Shown here: in pieces, positions 32,207 to 42,007 of the stretch
Layout: each line of letters opens with the position of its first letter
How positions within the stretch are numbered: the first letter of the stretch is position 1
DNA from: Streptomyces sp. UNOC14_S4
GTDB lineage: Bacteria > Actinomycetota > Actinomycetes > Streptomycetales > Streptomycetaceae
DNA: 64,000 nt
Assembly (NCBI RefSeq): GCF_020740835.1
Contig: NZ_JAINFC010000001.1
Span: 1 to 64,000 of the forward strand
Direction of reading: 5' to 3'
Translations under genes and position numbers: made by a program
The notes under the pieces: generated by a model
Seen by the model: the letters and a program-made list of their open reading frames with translations, nothing else
Databases searched by the model: none
Told to the model about the DNA's origin: nothing

Positions 32207-32401
32207 TGAGCGGTGGCTGAGGCGGCGGGAACGGTTAGAGAAACAACCGGAGTTCGGCGCGTCATTCCCTGGCTCTTTATGAACTGGCCCACACCAACAA
32301 TGGATTGGCAGTTGATACGCACTCTACGCGAGAGGCCCGCTCACATATTCAGCGTTGCTCTCGTTACCCTCTTCTCAGAGGTCCCCCCTGCCTCTGAGGT
32401 C

Positions 32402-32442
32402 AGACCCCCAGGGCGTGCCCCTCTCCCCCGCCCTGGGGGTCT
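32402..32442 (-). terminator. Terminator of the morphogenesis operon
   Basis: AGACCCCCAGGGCG (32402-32415) pairs perfectly with CGCCCTGGGGGTCT (32429-32442), immediately after the stop of the last tail gene at 32445. The 14-bp stem marks the end of the leftward late transcript. Confidence 0.85.
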
Positions 32443-32444
32443 TG

Positions 32445-35400
32445 CTATGCGCCCTTGGCGGGCTGCTCGGCGCCGGGCCATCCCTTGTAGCGGCTGGTCC
32501 CGCCGGGTCCGCCGATCCACTCCCAGTCCTCGGTGTCACCGGACGCCCACGGGTGCACGGTCGAGCCTGGGGTGATCATGAGGTTGTCGAGGTAGTACAG
32601 CTCCCCCTTCTTCGTCGGCTCTGCGAAGTCGCCGATGCGGTACATCACGTACATCTCTGTTGCCCCGGCAGGCGCCGTGTCCGTGTAGGAGATCCGGCTC
32701 CACTTGAGCTTCGGGAGGAGTTGTGGAGTCATATCGGTGTGGGGCAGTTCCTTGCCGTCCTTGTCCCACCAGATCATGACGATGGAGCACTTGCGGTCGG
32801 CGGTGTAGGGCAGCACGAAGGCGCTCGCCGTCCACGGCTGGCCAGGCTGGACCGGGATGCGCTTGGGATTGTGGGTGACGGCGACGGCGGCGTTGTCCCG
32901 GGCCGTGTACTGAAGGTAGTGCTCGCCGCTGGTGGTGTTGATGTCCAGCTCGGTGATGCGTGAGTCCCTGTTGAGCGTCCACACGCCGCCGATCAGTCCG
33001 TTGCTGTCGCGCTTGAGGTACTCGAATCCGGGATCGGGTGCCCAGTTCACCAGGCCGAGCGGCCACTTCGCCGGGCTGGTGGTGACTGTCAGAGCGCTCC
33101 TGGGCGACTCCTTGTCGCGGGCCGGATCGTAGTAGGCGACTTCGATGGTGTACGTGGTGCTTGGTTGGAGTCCGGCAAGGCGGAGGCTGCGGGTGGCAGC
33201 ATCCCCTTCCCACTGCTTCTGGCCGGACAGCCAGACCCGGGCGGTCAGAGCCCGGTCGGCGGGCGGCTGGCCCCACGTGATCGAGACGTCCTTCTCGCTG
33301 GTGCGCAGCGCGGTGAGACCGAAGGGTGCGGGCGGTGCCCCGTCGTCGGCGTAGGTGCTTGTGCTGGTGGCCCCGGGGTCGGAGTTCCAGCGCCAGCCGG
33401 GGGTGTCGCCGTCGGCGTACTCCACGGTCGATGGGGTCTTGGTGAGCATGACCGCGTCCACGTGGCAGCTCTCGCCGTCGACCTGGTTTTCGAAGACGGC
33501 CATCATGGACACTCGGGTGGCCGTCACCGGAGTCTTGCCGGAGACCGTGAGTCGCTGCCACTCCCCCGGGGCCAGCGGAAGGCTCTGCCCCTGCTGAAGG
33601 AGGACGTCTGCACCCGTGGCGTTCTGCCAGCGCAGGGTGATGCGCGCCGTGGAGGAGGCGGTGCTGCGCACCCATCCGGAGGCGGTCCAGCTCTCGCCCT
33701 CGGCGGTGGCCGCGGGTGCGGCACTGTGATGGAGGGCGACGGTCGCGCCTGTCCTGCCGTGCAGTGCCAGGCTCCTGGTGCCGATGGGGGCGGTGGTGCT
33801 CAGCTCGATTGTGCTGCCTGGGGTGTCGGTGGACCACGGTCCGAGGCTGTTGCCGGTGAGGGTGCCGTACTCGAAGCCCGGGTTGGGCGCGTAGTTGGTC
33901 AGGCCCTTGGTCCAGGTGTCCGGCTGGGTGGTGAGGGTGAGGGTCAGCGGGCCTGATTCCTGCCCGTCGTCGTATCGCTGGGTGACGGTGTAGGTGTAGC
34001 CAGTGCGCGGTCGCAGACCGGTGAGCCGCTTGAATCCGACGGTCTTGGGCACTTCGGCGATGACCTGCGTGCCTTGACGGATGATGATGTCGCGCTTGGC
34101 ATTGCTCGGATTGGCAGGATCCCACTTGATGGTCGCGGAATAGGCGCCGATATCGGTGATCTGAAGTCTGCTCGGCGTGACGCGCTCTCCGGGCAGGCCG
34201 ATGTACCGGGCCGTACGGTCGGCATCAGTGCCGATCCATTCCCAGCCCGCGGTGCCGCCGTCCGCGTATTCGACAGCGGAAGGGGTGGAGGTGAAGGAGG
34301 CGCCGTCGACCCAGTACGCCTCCCCCGGTGCATGCTTGGGGAAGTGCACGTGCCCGAAAGCGCTGTCTGCCCCGTCGGGTACGGTGCCGCTGACGGTCAG
34401 GTAGGTCCAGGTATTGGCGGGCAGGCTGGCGGCGGCGTCCGTGATGGAGACATCTGTAGTGCCGCCCTCAGCCCACCAGCGAATCCAGATCCCCGCCGGG
34501 CGCGCGGTGGAGGTACGTACCCATGCACTGAAAGTCCACTGCTGGCCGGGGACGACGGGGCGGCGGTGGGGCCACATGGTGATGCCGTAGCTCTGGCCGT
34601 CACCGCGGGAGTCGAGCCGGAGGCTGGCCGATCCCAGGAGCGCGGTCTGGGTGTCCAGGAAGAGGCCGGTTGGGCTGGTCTCGCGGTTCACGGTCCACCT
34701 GCCGACCTGGCCGCTGCTGGGCTGCCCCGATGCTTCGAATGACGGATCCGCCGCCAGGTTGAGGAGCCCCTCCGGCCAGGCGGTGCGCCTGGTGTGCACA
34801 GTCACCGTGGCTGGGGCGGACTCCGCTCCGGTGGCATCGTCGCGGCGCAGCACGGTGATGTGGTGCAGGTTTTCGGGTTCCAGTCCTGACAGGTAGACGC
34901 CGCCCAGGGCAGGTGGGCGCACGGTGTCAGCGCGTCCGGGGACGCGCACGACGATGCTGCGGCCGGTGTCGGTGTGGGACGTCCAGGCCACGACGGCCGA
35001 CCGGGACGCGACCTGTGTGGCGCGCACGCCGGGGACGGCGGGGGTGGAGGCGCCGGGCTTTCCGGGCAGCGGGGGCAGCGCCTCGCTCTGGTCAGCTGTG
35101 GGTGCGGTGGCGTAGCGGAGGTCGTAGGGGGTGCCGTGCTGGATGTGGGCGTCGAGGTTCTCGGCGAGGCGGCGCTGCAAGGAGCGGCGTTCGCGGTAGA
35201 GGTGGCTGCGGGTGTGCTCGCCGGAGTCACCTGCGGCGGGGCCGGTGTCTTCCCAGAGGTAGTCGGGGTGGTGGGCTGCGCCGTCGAAGTAGGGCTGGAG
35301 GATTCCGGCTTCTTCGAGCAGGACGTCGTCGAGCTGGAAGCTGCTGACAGTACTGCCGGTGAAGTCTTCGACCGGTGGTCCGAACCAGGCGGTCACCCAG

Positions 35401-36854
35401 CGGGAGCTGCCGGGAGGCGGGGTGAAGGTGATCCATACGCGTACCCATTCGCCGTCGGTGTGCTCGGGGTGCTGCGCGCGGACATCGGTGGTGGAGATGC
35501 CCCGGTGGACGGTGGCGACGGTGCCCTTGCCGGGGATCTCCTGGGTGACGCGCACGAAGGCGTGGACGGGAAGGGTGTTGCCGGGGGTCTCGCGGATGTA
35601 GGCAGAGAGGGTGTGCTGGCGGCCGACGTGGATGAGCTCCAGGGCGGTGCTGCTGGGCTGCGGGCTGACGCTGCTGCCGATGCCGATGCGGGTTCCGTCA
35701 GGGTGGACGGCCTCGGGGCTGGATGGGGTGGCGCGGAAGTCGCCTGCGCCGGGTCGGGTGCGTCCTACGGCCTGGGTGATGACGGTTGGGCCGTCGCCCT
35801 CCGGGGTGTAGGTGCGCCAGGTCGCGGGAGTGTTGCTGGTCAATGAGGGATTGCGGGCGAGGTTGATGCGGTTGGCGAGCAGGTTGATGTACATGTGGCG
35901 GGCGGGCCGGTAGCCGTTCTTACCGGGACGCGGGGCGGTGAGCGACTGGTACCGCACGCCGAAGGCGGCTGTGTAGATGTTCTCTCCGACCTGCAAGGTC
36001 GCAGAGGGGCGTACGGACGGGACGACGCTCGCGTAGACAGCCGCGGGCGGCGGGGTGACGTCGAGGGTGGCATTGGCCCACCCGTAGCCGCCCGGTGTCG
36101 TGAATTTTTTACTGCCGTCGGTGCTGGAGAGTGCGTTGCCCAGGGCGTCGTAGAAGGTGCCCACAAGGGTGAATGTCTCGGCGAAGCTCGTGGCGACGGA
36201 GGCGGACAGGGTCAGCGGGGGCGCGTTGTCCGGCAGTTTGGCCAGGGCGGCGAAGGTAGGTGTGGGGCCGATGGCGGGTCCGGCGGGGTTGGTGACGGTA
36301 CAGCGCAGTGACCGGTTGCCGACCAGGACGAGGTCGGCGGAGAGGGTGACGTCGCAGCAGGTGCCGGTGTAGCAGACGGCTCGCAGGTGGTAGGCCGCAT
36401 CGGCATGCAGCAGGTTGCTGCCTGTGTGCCGCTCGACCATGACGGCGCTCAGCTGAGGGGTTGCCCCCTTGGGCAGGTTGGGCAGGCGTACGGCCAGTGC
36501 AGCGTAAGCAGCCCCCCGGTAGGAGCTGTTGGTGACGCCGGTGTTGCGGCCCTGGGGGACGGTCGCGGTCAGGAAGGTCCGGCGCCAGCCATCGGTGGCA
36601 TCGACGATTCCGTGGCCCAGGGTCATGGCGGAGACAGGGTCCACCCAGGGGATGCGACGGCCTGCCCTGGTGTTTCCGAACGCAGCGAACCCGAAATCAG
36701 TAAACCCGCCGAATGCGGATGCTCCGAAGAGCTGTGCGCTGCCCTTGAATCCTGCGGTGACCTCGGCGGACATGGCCGGTATTTTGACGCCGAGTGTGGG
36801 GCTGGAGCCGAACGCGGTCGCGCTGGCTGCGTCGGTGATGCCAAGATCGGTCAC
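32445..36854 (-). CDS. Giant tail fibre-like protein with Fn3 and CBM4/9-type modules
   Basis: 1469 residues. An N-terminal virion-binding region (about 1-320) precedes four carbohydrate-binding jelly-roll-like modules of CBM4/9 type (starting near 330, 695, 990 and 1280; each opens with NxAxxPxFE-type text such as NLAADPSFEASG, NYAPNPGFEYG, NWAPDPGFEYL) alternating with three fibronectin type III domains (near 610, 900 and 1190; LSGLEPENLHHITVL, LTGLRPRTGYTYTV, LAGLQPSTTYTIEV). Each CBM unit ends in a VEYADG-type line followed by WxW. It is the probable receptor-binding protein, recognising cell wall or capsule glycans. Confidence 0.85.
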   Translation of the reverse strand: MTDLGITDAASATAFGSSPTLGVKIPAMSAEVTAGFKGSAQLFGASAFGGFTDFGFAAFGNTRAGRRIPWVDPVSAMTLGHGIVDATDGWRRTFLTATVPQGRNTGVTNSSYRGAAYAALAVRLPNLPKGATPQLSAVMVERHTGSNLLHADAAYHLRAVCYTGTCCDVTLSADLVLVGNRSLRCTVTNPAGPAIGPTPTFAALAKLPDNAPPLTLSASVATSFAETFTLVGTFYDALGNALSSTDGSKKFTTPGGYGWANATLDVTPPPAAVYASVVPSVRPSATLQVGENIYTAAFGVRYQSLTAPRPGKNGYRPARHMYINLLANRINLARNPSLTSNTPATWRTYTPEGDGPTVITQAVGRTRPGAGDFRATPSSPEAVHPDGTRIGIGSSVSPQPSSTALELIHVGRQHTLSAYIRETPGNTLPVHAFVRVTQEIPGKGTVATVHRGISTTDVRAQHPEHTDGEWVRVWITFTPPPGSSRWVTAWFGPPVEDFTGSTVSSFQLDDVLLEEAGILQPYFDGAAHHPDYLWEDTGPAAGDSGEHTRSHLYRERRSLQRRLAENLDAHIQHGTPYDLRYATAPTADQSEALPPLPGKPGASTPAVPGVRATQVASRSAVVAWTSHTDTGRSIVVRVPGRADTVRPPALGGVYLSGLEPENLHHITVLRRDDATGAESAPATVTVHTRRTAWPEGLLNLAADPSFEASGQPSSGQVGRWTVNRETSPTGLFLDTQTALLGSASLRLDSRGDGQSYGITMWPHRRPVVPGQQWTFSAWVRTSTARPAGIWIRWWAEGGTTDVSITDAAASLPANTWTYLTVSGTVPDGADSAFGHVHFPKHAPGEAYWVDGASFTSTPSAVEYADGGTAGWEWIGTDADRTARYIGLPGERVTPSRLQITDIGAYSATIKWDPANPSNAKRDIIIRQGTQVIAEVPKTVGFKRLTGLRPRTGYTYTVTQRYDDGQESGPLTLTLTTQPDTWTKGLTNYAPNPGFEYGTLTGNSLGPWSTDTPGSTIELSTTAPIGTRSLALHGRTGATVALHHSAAPAATAEGESWTASGWVRSTASSTARITLRWQNATGADVLLQQGQSLPLAPGEWQRLTVSGKTPVTATRVSMMAVFENQVDGESCHVDAVMLTKTPSTVEYADGDTPGWRWNSDPGATSTSTYADDGAPPAPFGLTALRTSEKDVSITWGQPPADRALTARVWLSGQKQWEGDAATRSLRLAGLQPSTTYTIEVAYYDPARDKESPRSALTVTTSPAKWPLGLVNWAPDPGFEYLKRDSNGLIGGVWTLNRDSRITELDINTTSGEHYLQYTARDNAAVAVTHNPKRIPVQPGQPWTASAFVLPYTADRKCSIVMIWWDKDGKELPHTDMTPQLLPKLKWSRISYTDTAPAGATEMYVMYRIGDFAEPTKKGELYYLDNLMITPGSTVHPWASGDTEDWEWIGGPGGTSRYKGWPGAEQPAKGA

Positions 36855-39589
36855 TGCGTCTGCCCCTTGATTTCCGCGAATCCCACGTGGTGGCCTGTCA
36901 TTTCGGGGTTCTTTACGGTGAGCAGGTCGGCCATCTGGTAGCCGTCACCGCTGGACTTTTTGATCACCATTTGATCTTTTTCGTAGCATACGGTGATGCG
37001 TTCGCCGTCTTTGAATTCCGGGTAGCCGCCGAGTTTGACAGCGGCGTATTTTCCTGCGGTGAGCGTGTACCGGTAGAGACCGTCCCGGGCTGCCAGGGTG
37101 AACACGGCCATGTCCGCCTTAGCGGACAACACGACACCGTGCCGAGCCAGGGGGTCGGAGGGACGGCTCATGAAAGTGCCGCTGACGTTGAGAGGCAGTG
37201 TGCCTGGCGCGGCTCCGGCCAGGGCCTGCGGCTCGAAGATCGCGTAGGTCAGGTAGGTGCCGTCCGCAGCCTTCACCGGAGCGGCATGCGTGATGCCGTC
37301 GGTGACGGACCACGTTCCCCCGCCGGTGATCCACGTCGTGGGGGCGGACCCGGTGGCCGCACCCTGGAGCGTGTCGCGGTCGGCGTCGAAACGGTCCATC
37401 ACCGCGCTGCTGGTAGTGCGGCTGCTCCAGGTCATGTACGCGGCGTCCTGGTCGTACCACCACAGGTCCACGGCAATGTCGGCCAGCGCCTTGCCGTCAG
37501 CGTAGCGTGTCCACGCGCTGGCAGTGACCGTCTCAATGTTGGCTCCAGCGTAGGACCACGACCGGCTGTCGCGGGGGCCTCCGCTGGGGCGCTCCCCTGT
37601 GCTCGGCAGGACGGCTTCGTAGTGGTAGCGGCCATAGATGACCAGGTCGCCGGGCATGTAGTGGGTACTGGGACTCCAGTCGTACAGGCGCGGCAGCGGG
37701 ACGCCGTAGCTGGCCACGAGGGAGGAGTCCGGGTTGCTGCGGTCCGCGGTCATCAGCGAGGGCCGCCAGTGGGCCTGGCTGCGCCCCGGCTCCTGCCCCT
37801 CGCCGACGGTGGCGATGGCTTCCCACGTCGTGCCCTGCCAGGCGACCAAGTTGCCGATCACGTAGTCGGTCCGGGGATCCCAGGGCCGGATCTGGGCGCT
37901 GGCGACGGAGGAGAGGGTGTAGGACTGCTGGTCATCGGGCGCGGTGAACGTCAGGCTCGTGCCTGCGTAGCTGGCACCGGGCACGGGCGTCATGCCGGTC
38001 TGAGTGCCCAGCCCGCCGACCGGCAGCCGCGCCATGGTGTCGTCCCGGAAACCCCACCATGTGGACGGGTCCAGGGTGACAGGGTTGCGTTCCAGCGCCC
38101 AGTCCCGGGGTGGGTCCTCCTGGCTCCAGAAGAGGCCGGAGTCGACGTGTCCCTGGGGCGGTACGTCGGCGGCGCGCAGGGTTCCCGTGGGGACGATGGT
38201 CCAGCTGTTCACGCCCATCTGGTATCCGCCGGAGGCGTCGTTCTTCCCAGTGGAGACGAAGCGCAGATGATGTGTCCCGGCGGTAAGGGTCGCGCGTCCG
38301 AGGCTGACTCCGGCGGGCATGACGTAGGCGCTGTATCCGGCGAAGCCGGTGTGGATTTTAGTGCCGTCGAGCTCGGTGTCCCAGATGGAGTAGTCGCTGG
38401 CAGTGGTGTAGACGGCGGAAAGGTCGTATTCGCCCGCGGTGGTGACCTCGAATGCGAGGGTGAAGGAGTCGCCGAGCTTGAAGTTCTCGGCGAAGGCGCG
38501 CTCACCCTGGTAGACCTGCCTGCGGACCGTTCCTTGCGAGGAGGAGGCGGCGGGGGGCAAGAGCTGGGCTGCCTGATAGGTCTTGCTGGAGCCCTTGGCC
38601 TTGTAGATATTGTTGCCGTACCGGACGTACTCGCCTTCGGCATAGCGGATACCCGGCTTCCACTCCTGGTGAGTGGGGTGCCAGATCCCGGACTGGTCCT
38701 GGTCGACCATGAGGTTGAGGGTGGCCTCGATCCGGCAGTTCCATCCGGTCATGTCCCGGATCACCTGGCGCAGTCCGGGCATGGAGCCCTTGGCGCGATT
38801 TGCCTTGGTGGAGTTGCGCACCCGGTTGCGCCGCAGGGCCGGGCGCTCGGAGAGGGCGGGCTCAACGCCCAGGGTCGCAGCGGCGCGTTCGGTTTGGGTG
38901 AGATCGGTATGGCGTTGGTCGTGGATGCGGATGCGATTGTCCAACTCTGTTTTGATGACGTCGAGTTGGAGCCCGAGGATCTGGAAGAAGGCGTACAGCT
39001 GGCGGTTGGTGATGCCGTCTTCGTAGCCGGTGATCTCCTCCAGGGCCGTGCGATAGGAGCGTGGCGTCAGCCGGTACAAACGCTCGGCGTAGCGGTGGTT
39101 ACCTACGGCGATGGCGGCGGTGTTGCCTGCCCGTACCCACGTTCCGGTACCGGTCGTCGCGGACCAGGCGGTGCTCTGGCCGGGAGTGGCCGTGGTGTTC
39201 GTCTGGCAGACATAATTCTGCCCCTGGTAGGTGACGCCGTCGCCGGGCTGGTAGGCGGTACTCGGGGTCCAGTCCGGGTAGGGCGCGGCGACGAAGATCG
39301 AGTAGTAGTAGGGGCGCCCCTGGGTCAGGTTGGTGTCGAGGTAGCTCGCGACGAGGCCCTCGTGCCCGGTCTCCAGGAGCAGCTCGCCGTCGCTCACATC
39401 GCCGGGCAGTCCCAAGGGGTTGCGCACCAGGCGCAGCATCGTCCAGGCGTCCTCCTTCGAGGGGGACCACTGAAGGTGCACCATGCCGGGCCCGGTGGGG
39501 ACAGCGGTGACGGGCTCAACGCTGTAGTCGATGCGGATATCGATGCCGTATTTCGACATCGAGTAGAAGTCGAGTCCGTAGACCGCCAT
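36851..39589 (-). CDS. Tail protein with four CBM5/12 chitin-binding-like repeats
   Basis: 912 residues. A central region (about 165-300: YRLTPRSYRTALEEITGYED, then GSMPGLRQVIRDMTGWN) resembles baseplate gpI-type tail proteins. Four CBM5/12-like repeats sit near residues 104, 305, 563 and 633 (PDWTPSTAYQPGDGVTYQG, QEWKPGIRYAEGEYVRYG, RPWDPRTDYVIGNLVAWQG, YDWSPSTHYMPGDLVIYG). CBM5/12 domains bind chitin or GlcNAc-rich polymers. The C-terminus is a lectin-like sandwich (ARHGVVLSAKADMAVFTLAA). Four-base overlap with the giant fibre gene; the two probably form one adhesion apparatus. Confidence 0.8.
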   Translation of the reverse strand: MAVYGLDFYSMSKYGIDIRIDYSVEPVTAVPTGPGMVHLQWSPSKEDAWTMLRLVRNPLGLPGDVSDGELLLETGHEGLVASYLDTNLTQGRPYYYSIFVAAPYPDWTPSTAYQPGDGVTYQGQNYVCQTNTTATPGQSTAWSATTGTGTWVRAGNTAAIAVGNHRYAERLYRLTPRSYRTALEEITGYEDGITNRQLYAFFQILGLQLDVIKTELDNRIRIHDQRHTDLTQTERAAATLGVEPALSERPALRRNRVRNSTKANRAKGSMPGLRQVIRDMTGWNCRIEATLNLMVDQDQSGIWHPTHQEWKPGIRYAEGEYVRYGNNIYKAKGSSKTYQAAQLLPPAASSSQGTVRRQVYQGERAFAENFKLGDSFTLAFEVTTAGEYDLSAVYTTASDYSIWDTELDGTKIHTGFAGYSAYVMPAGVSLGRATLTAGTHHLRFVSTGKNDASGGYQMGVNSWTIVPTGTLRAADVPPQGHVDSGLFWSQEDPPRDWALERNPVTLDPSTWWGFRDDTMARLPVGGLGTQTGMTPVPGASYAGTSLTFTAPDDQQSYTLSSVASAQIRPWDPRTDYVIGNLVAWQGTTWEAIATVGEGQEPGRSQAHWRPSLMTADRSNPDSSLVASYGVPLPRLYDWSPSTHYMPGDLVIYGRYHYEAVLPSTGERPSGGPRDSRSWSYAGANIETVTASAWTRYADGKALADIAVDLWWYDQDAAYMTWSSRTTSSAVMDRFDADRDTLQGAATGSAPTTWITGGGTWSVTDGITHAAPVKAADGTYLTYAIFEPQALAGAAPGTLPLNVSGTFMSRPSDPLARHGVVLSAKADMAVFTLAARDGLYRYTLTAGKYAAVKLGGYPEFKDGERITVCYEKDQMVIKKSSGDGYQMADLLTVKNPEMTGHHVGFAEIKGQTQ

Positions 39590-39613
39590 TGCAGCCCTCC
39601 CCTCTAGATGTGG

Positions 39614-40438
39614 TCAGATGCCGAGTGGGTCAACGTCCCACGGCGGGCGGGTGTGCATCTGCTCGGGGAGCGCACGGAGGTAGGAAAGACCGATCCAGGT
39701 GTAGACCGTCTGCGCGCCAATCGGATCATTCACGGGCGCATTGGCGATGGATTTGTTTCCCATATGCCGGATCTCGACGGAGAGTTTTTCTCCCTGGTAC
39801 CAGGGGCCGTTATAGGTCGGGTTGTTGCGGTGGTAGCCGTTGGTGCCCAGCGGGGCCGAGTCACCGTCGGTGGCCACGTCCTTGGAAACGGGGTCGATGT
39901 GGATGCGCGTGAACATGGCGTGGTCAGTGGACTGGGTTCTCGGCTGGCGCCGGGGCACCCACATCATGGTGCGCACGGAGATGGTCCACCAGCCTGTCTG
40001 CGGGCAGGTGAGGTAGTAGGTGGGCTTTTTGGCGATACCGAGGGGGTCGATGACCGGCGAGTCGTAGAGCAGCGGCCACCAGTCCTCCACCGGTGAGTTC
40101 GGGCTGGTCTGGTTGACGGTCTGGGGAATGTTCGTGCCGGAGGAGCGGATGGAGGCGACGGGCAGATTCCATCCGGTCTTCGCAGCATCCAGTAGCCCGT
40201 CCTGGTAATACTTCAGCCTCTCGATGTCACGCTGGATATTGTCCAGACGGGAGTCGACGCTGGTGTAGCGGGTGGTTTTGCCCGTGGAGTCCAGGTATTC
40301 GTTGGGCATGACACCGAGAGTGGCACTGATGCCCTGGACTTCGTCCTGGATTTCGTTGACGTCCTCCGCCATGACGTAATCGCGCTGATTGGCGTGCTGG
40401 GGCCAGCGCCGGATGGCCTTGGGGTAGTGAGAGGGCAT
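39614..40438 (-). CDS. Baseplate/tail-associated protein
   Basis: 274 residues from the ATG at 40438 that overlaps the previous stop (TGATG). Residues about 20-95 form a coiled coil (VNEIQDEVQGISATLGV, DSRLDNIQRDIERLKYYQDG) and the C-terminal 150 residues are beta-rich (GWWTISVRTMMWVPRRQ, YQGEKLSVEIRHMG), the usual trimeric fibre-attachment layout. Context: between gpJ and the gpI-like gene. Confidence 0.65.
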   Translation of the reverse strand: MPSHYPKAIRRWPQHANQRDYVMAEDVNEIQDEVQGISATLGVMPNEYLDSTGKTTRYTSVDSRLDNIQRDIERLKYYQDGLLDAAKTGWNLPVASIRSSGTNIPQTVNQTSPNSPVEDWWPLLYDSPVIDPLGIAKKPTYYLTCPQTGWWTISVRTMMWVPRRQPRTQSTDHAMFTRIHIDPVSKDVATDGDSAPLGTNGYHRNNPTYNGPWYQGEKLSVEIRHMGNKSIANAPVNDPIGAQTVYTWIGLSYLRALPEQMHTRPPWDVDPLGI

Positions 40439-41946
40439 CACAGACCTCCGTCGGTTGCGATGTAGAGATTTCCGGGGACGGGTATCTCCCAGTCTCGGCA
40501 GACGATGTCCTGTGCTCCGTTCTGGACGGCCCCGTCGCGGGTGAGGAAAGGGATCTTGGCGTACTCCACGCCCGGGATGCCGTCGAGCAGTCTGTAGACC
40601 CGGGAGACGGGAATGGTCATGCCGAAATCGGTGCCGGTGTCGGAGAGCAGCCCCTGGAGTGCCTGGGTCGCGGCGAGCATGACGTCTTCACGGTGGTGAT
40701 TGGGGTACAGGCCCAGGAGAATCGGGGAATCCTTGGTGCCCAGGTGCACGCGCACCAGAACGCCTGGTGAGACGGTGACGCTGACCCCGGCCACCGCCCT
40801 CTTCTGGAGGTACCGCTCGGTCTTGTCGAGCAGCTCCGCCGACGGGATCGAGTTGTGCGCGCCGACGACCCGTACTTGGACGGAGGTCGTCTGGCGGGCG
40901 AGCGCACGGGCCTTGGCAATGCCAGGGACCGCAAGCGCGAGGTCTGCGTAGTCACGCAGGCTGACGGCGCGGTCCTGCGTGCGGTGGGCGCGAGGAGCGC
41001 TGGCACGGATCGACTCCAGGCCCTCGGCGTCCCGCCCGCCGGTCATGGCGGAGGAGGAGATGATGTAGACGCCGGTCAGGGCGTCGGCGAGGTCGACGAG
41101 TGATCCCGCGGTGACATTGCCCTGGCTGCCGCCTCCGGTCCGGTAGGCCGCGTACATCGGCTGACCCATCGCCGGGATGGACCCGGTGATGCCGTCGCCC
41201 AGGACGAGCGTGGTCACGCCTTCCAGGGAGGTGTCGACCTCGAAGACCGTGTCGGAGGGGCCGTACTCCATGAGGGAGTCCACGCGCCGCCATTCGACGG
41301 TGTCCGCTCCCCCGTCCGCCCACAGCCGGATGCTGTCGAGGATGGCGGGGGACTGCGCCAGCGTGATCCGCTGATCGCGCTGTCCGCTGGAGGTCCCCAG
41401 CGCCTCGACCGGCACCTCGTGCTCCTGTGCGGTACGCCGCTGGATGAGCAGCGGCGTAGTCCCTGCCGTCGCACCTTCGATGACTCTGACGGTGGCGCTG
41501 CCTCCCTTGGCGGTCAGGGTGACGTCCTCGGTGGTCTCGTACACCAGCGGGCCGTCGAGCTCGGGCAGATACGCGGTGGTGGTCTTGGTGCCTGCGGGCA
41601 CAAAGACGTCGGTGGCCTGGGTCTCCTCGGTCGCCAGGACGACGGTGCCGGTGGCGGGGGCGGCGACATCGGGCGTGTAGCCGAGCATGCGCGCGAGTTC
41701 CATGATGGACTCGCGGCGGGTGGCGGTGGAAAGGAATGCCTCGCGGGCGGCGGCTTCCTGGTAGTAGCTGAGGATGTCGCCCATGTAGGCCATGAGCTCG
41801 ACGAGGACGACGCCGAAATCCGCCGTGTTCCTGCCGGTCCACTCGGGAAAGACCTGGGCAGCGTGGGCGAGCATGGCGTCCCGGAAGCCGTCGAAGTCCT
41901 TCGCCGTGTAGTCGATGGCGGGCTTGACCGGCTTGCCTTGTGCCAT
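40438..41946 (-). CDS. Baseplate J-like (gp47/gpJ family) protein
   Basis: 502 residues. The N-terminus IDYTAKDFDGFRDAMLAHAA then FGVVLVELMAYMGDILSYYQ, followed by ATRRESIMELARMLGYTP, is the classic gpJ/gp47 entry; a later GSQGNVTAGSLVDL and ARALARQTTSVQVRVVG match the family core. gpJ proteins form the baseplate wedge. Transcribed right after gp25-like, as in P2 and T4. Confidence 0.92.
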   Translation of the reverse strand: MAQGKPVKPAIDYTAKDFDGFRDAMLAHAAQVFPEWTGRNTADFGVVLVELMAYMGDILSYYQEAAAREAFLSTATRRESIMELARMLGYTPDVAAPATGTVVLATEETQATDVFVPAGTKTTTAYLPELDGPLVYETTEDVTLTAKGGSATVRVIEGATAGTTPLLIQRRTAQEHEVPVEALGTSSGQRDQRITLAQSPAILDSIRLWADGGADTVEWRRVDSLMEYGPSDTVFEVDTSLEGVTTLVLGDGITGSIPAMGQPMYAAYRTGGGSQGNVTAGSLVDLADALTGVYIISSSAMTGGRDAEGLESIRASAPRAHRTQDRAVSLRDYADLALAVPGIAKARALARQTTSVQVRVVGAHNSIPSAELLDKTERYLQKRAVAGVSVTVSPGVLVRVHLGTKDSPILLGLYPNHHREDVMLAATQALQGLLSDTGTDFGMTIPVSRVYRLLDGIPGVEYAKIPFLTRDGAVQNGAQDIVCRDWEIPVPGNLYIATDGGL

Positions 41947-42007
41947 GGACCCTCCATGATCGGGAAATGAGTTCCCTTAGAGCGTGGAGCCGGTGACGTA
42001 AAAATTA

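Noticed and set aside
32536-34125. 529-codon minus-strand frame
   Set aside because: Overlaps the fibre gene in another frame and is Arg/His-rich without domains; a shadow.
36887-39607. 906-codon open frame on the plus strand
   Set aside because: It lies wholly opposite the 912-residue tail gene, has the Gly/Arg/Val-rich composition of a high-GC antisense shadow and no ribosome site or domains.
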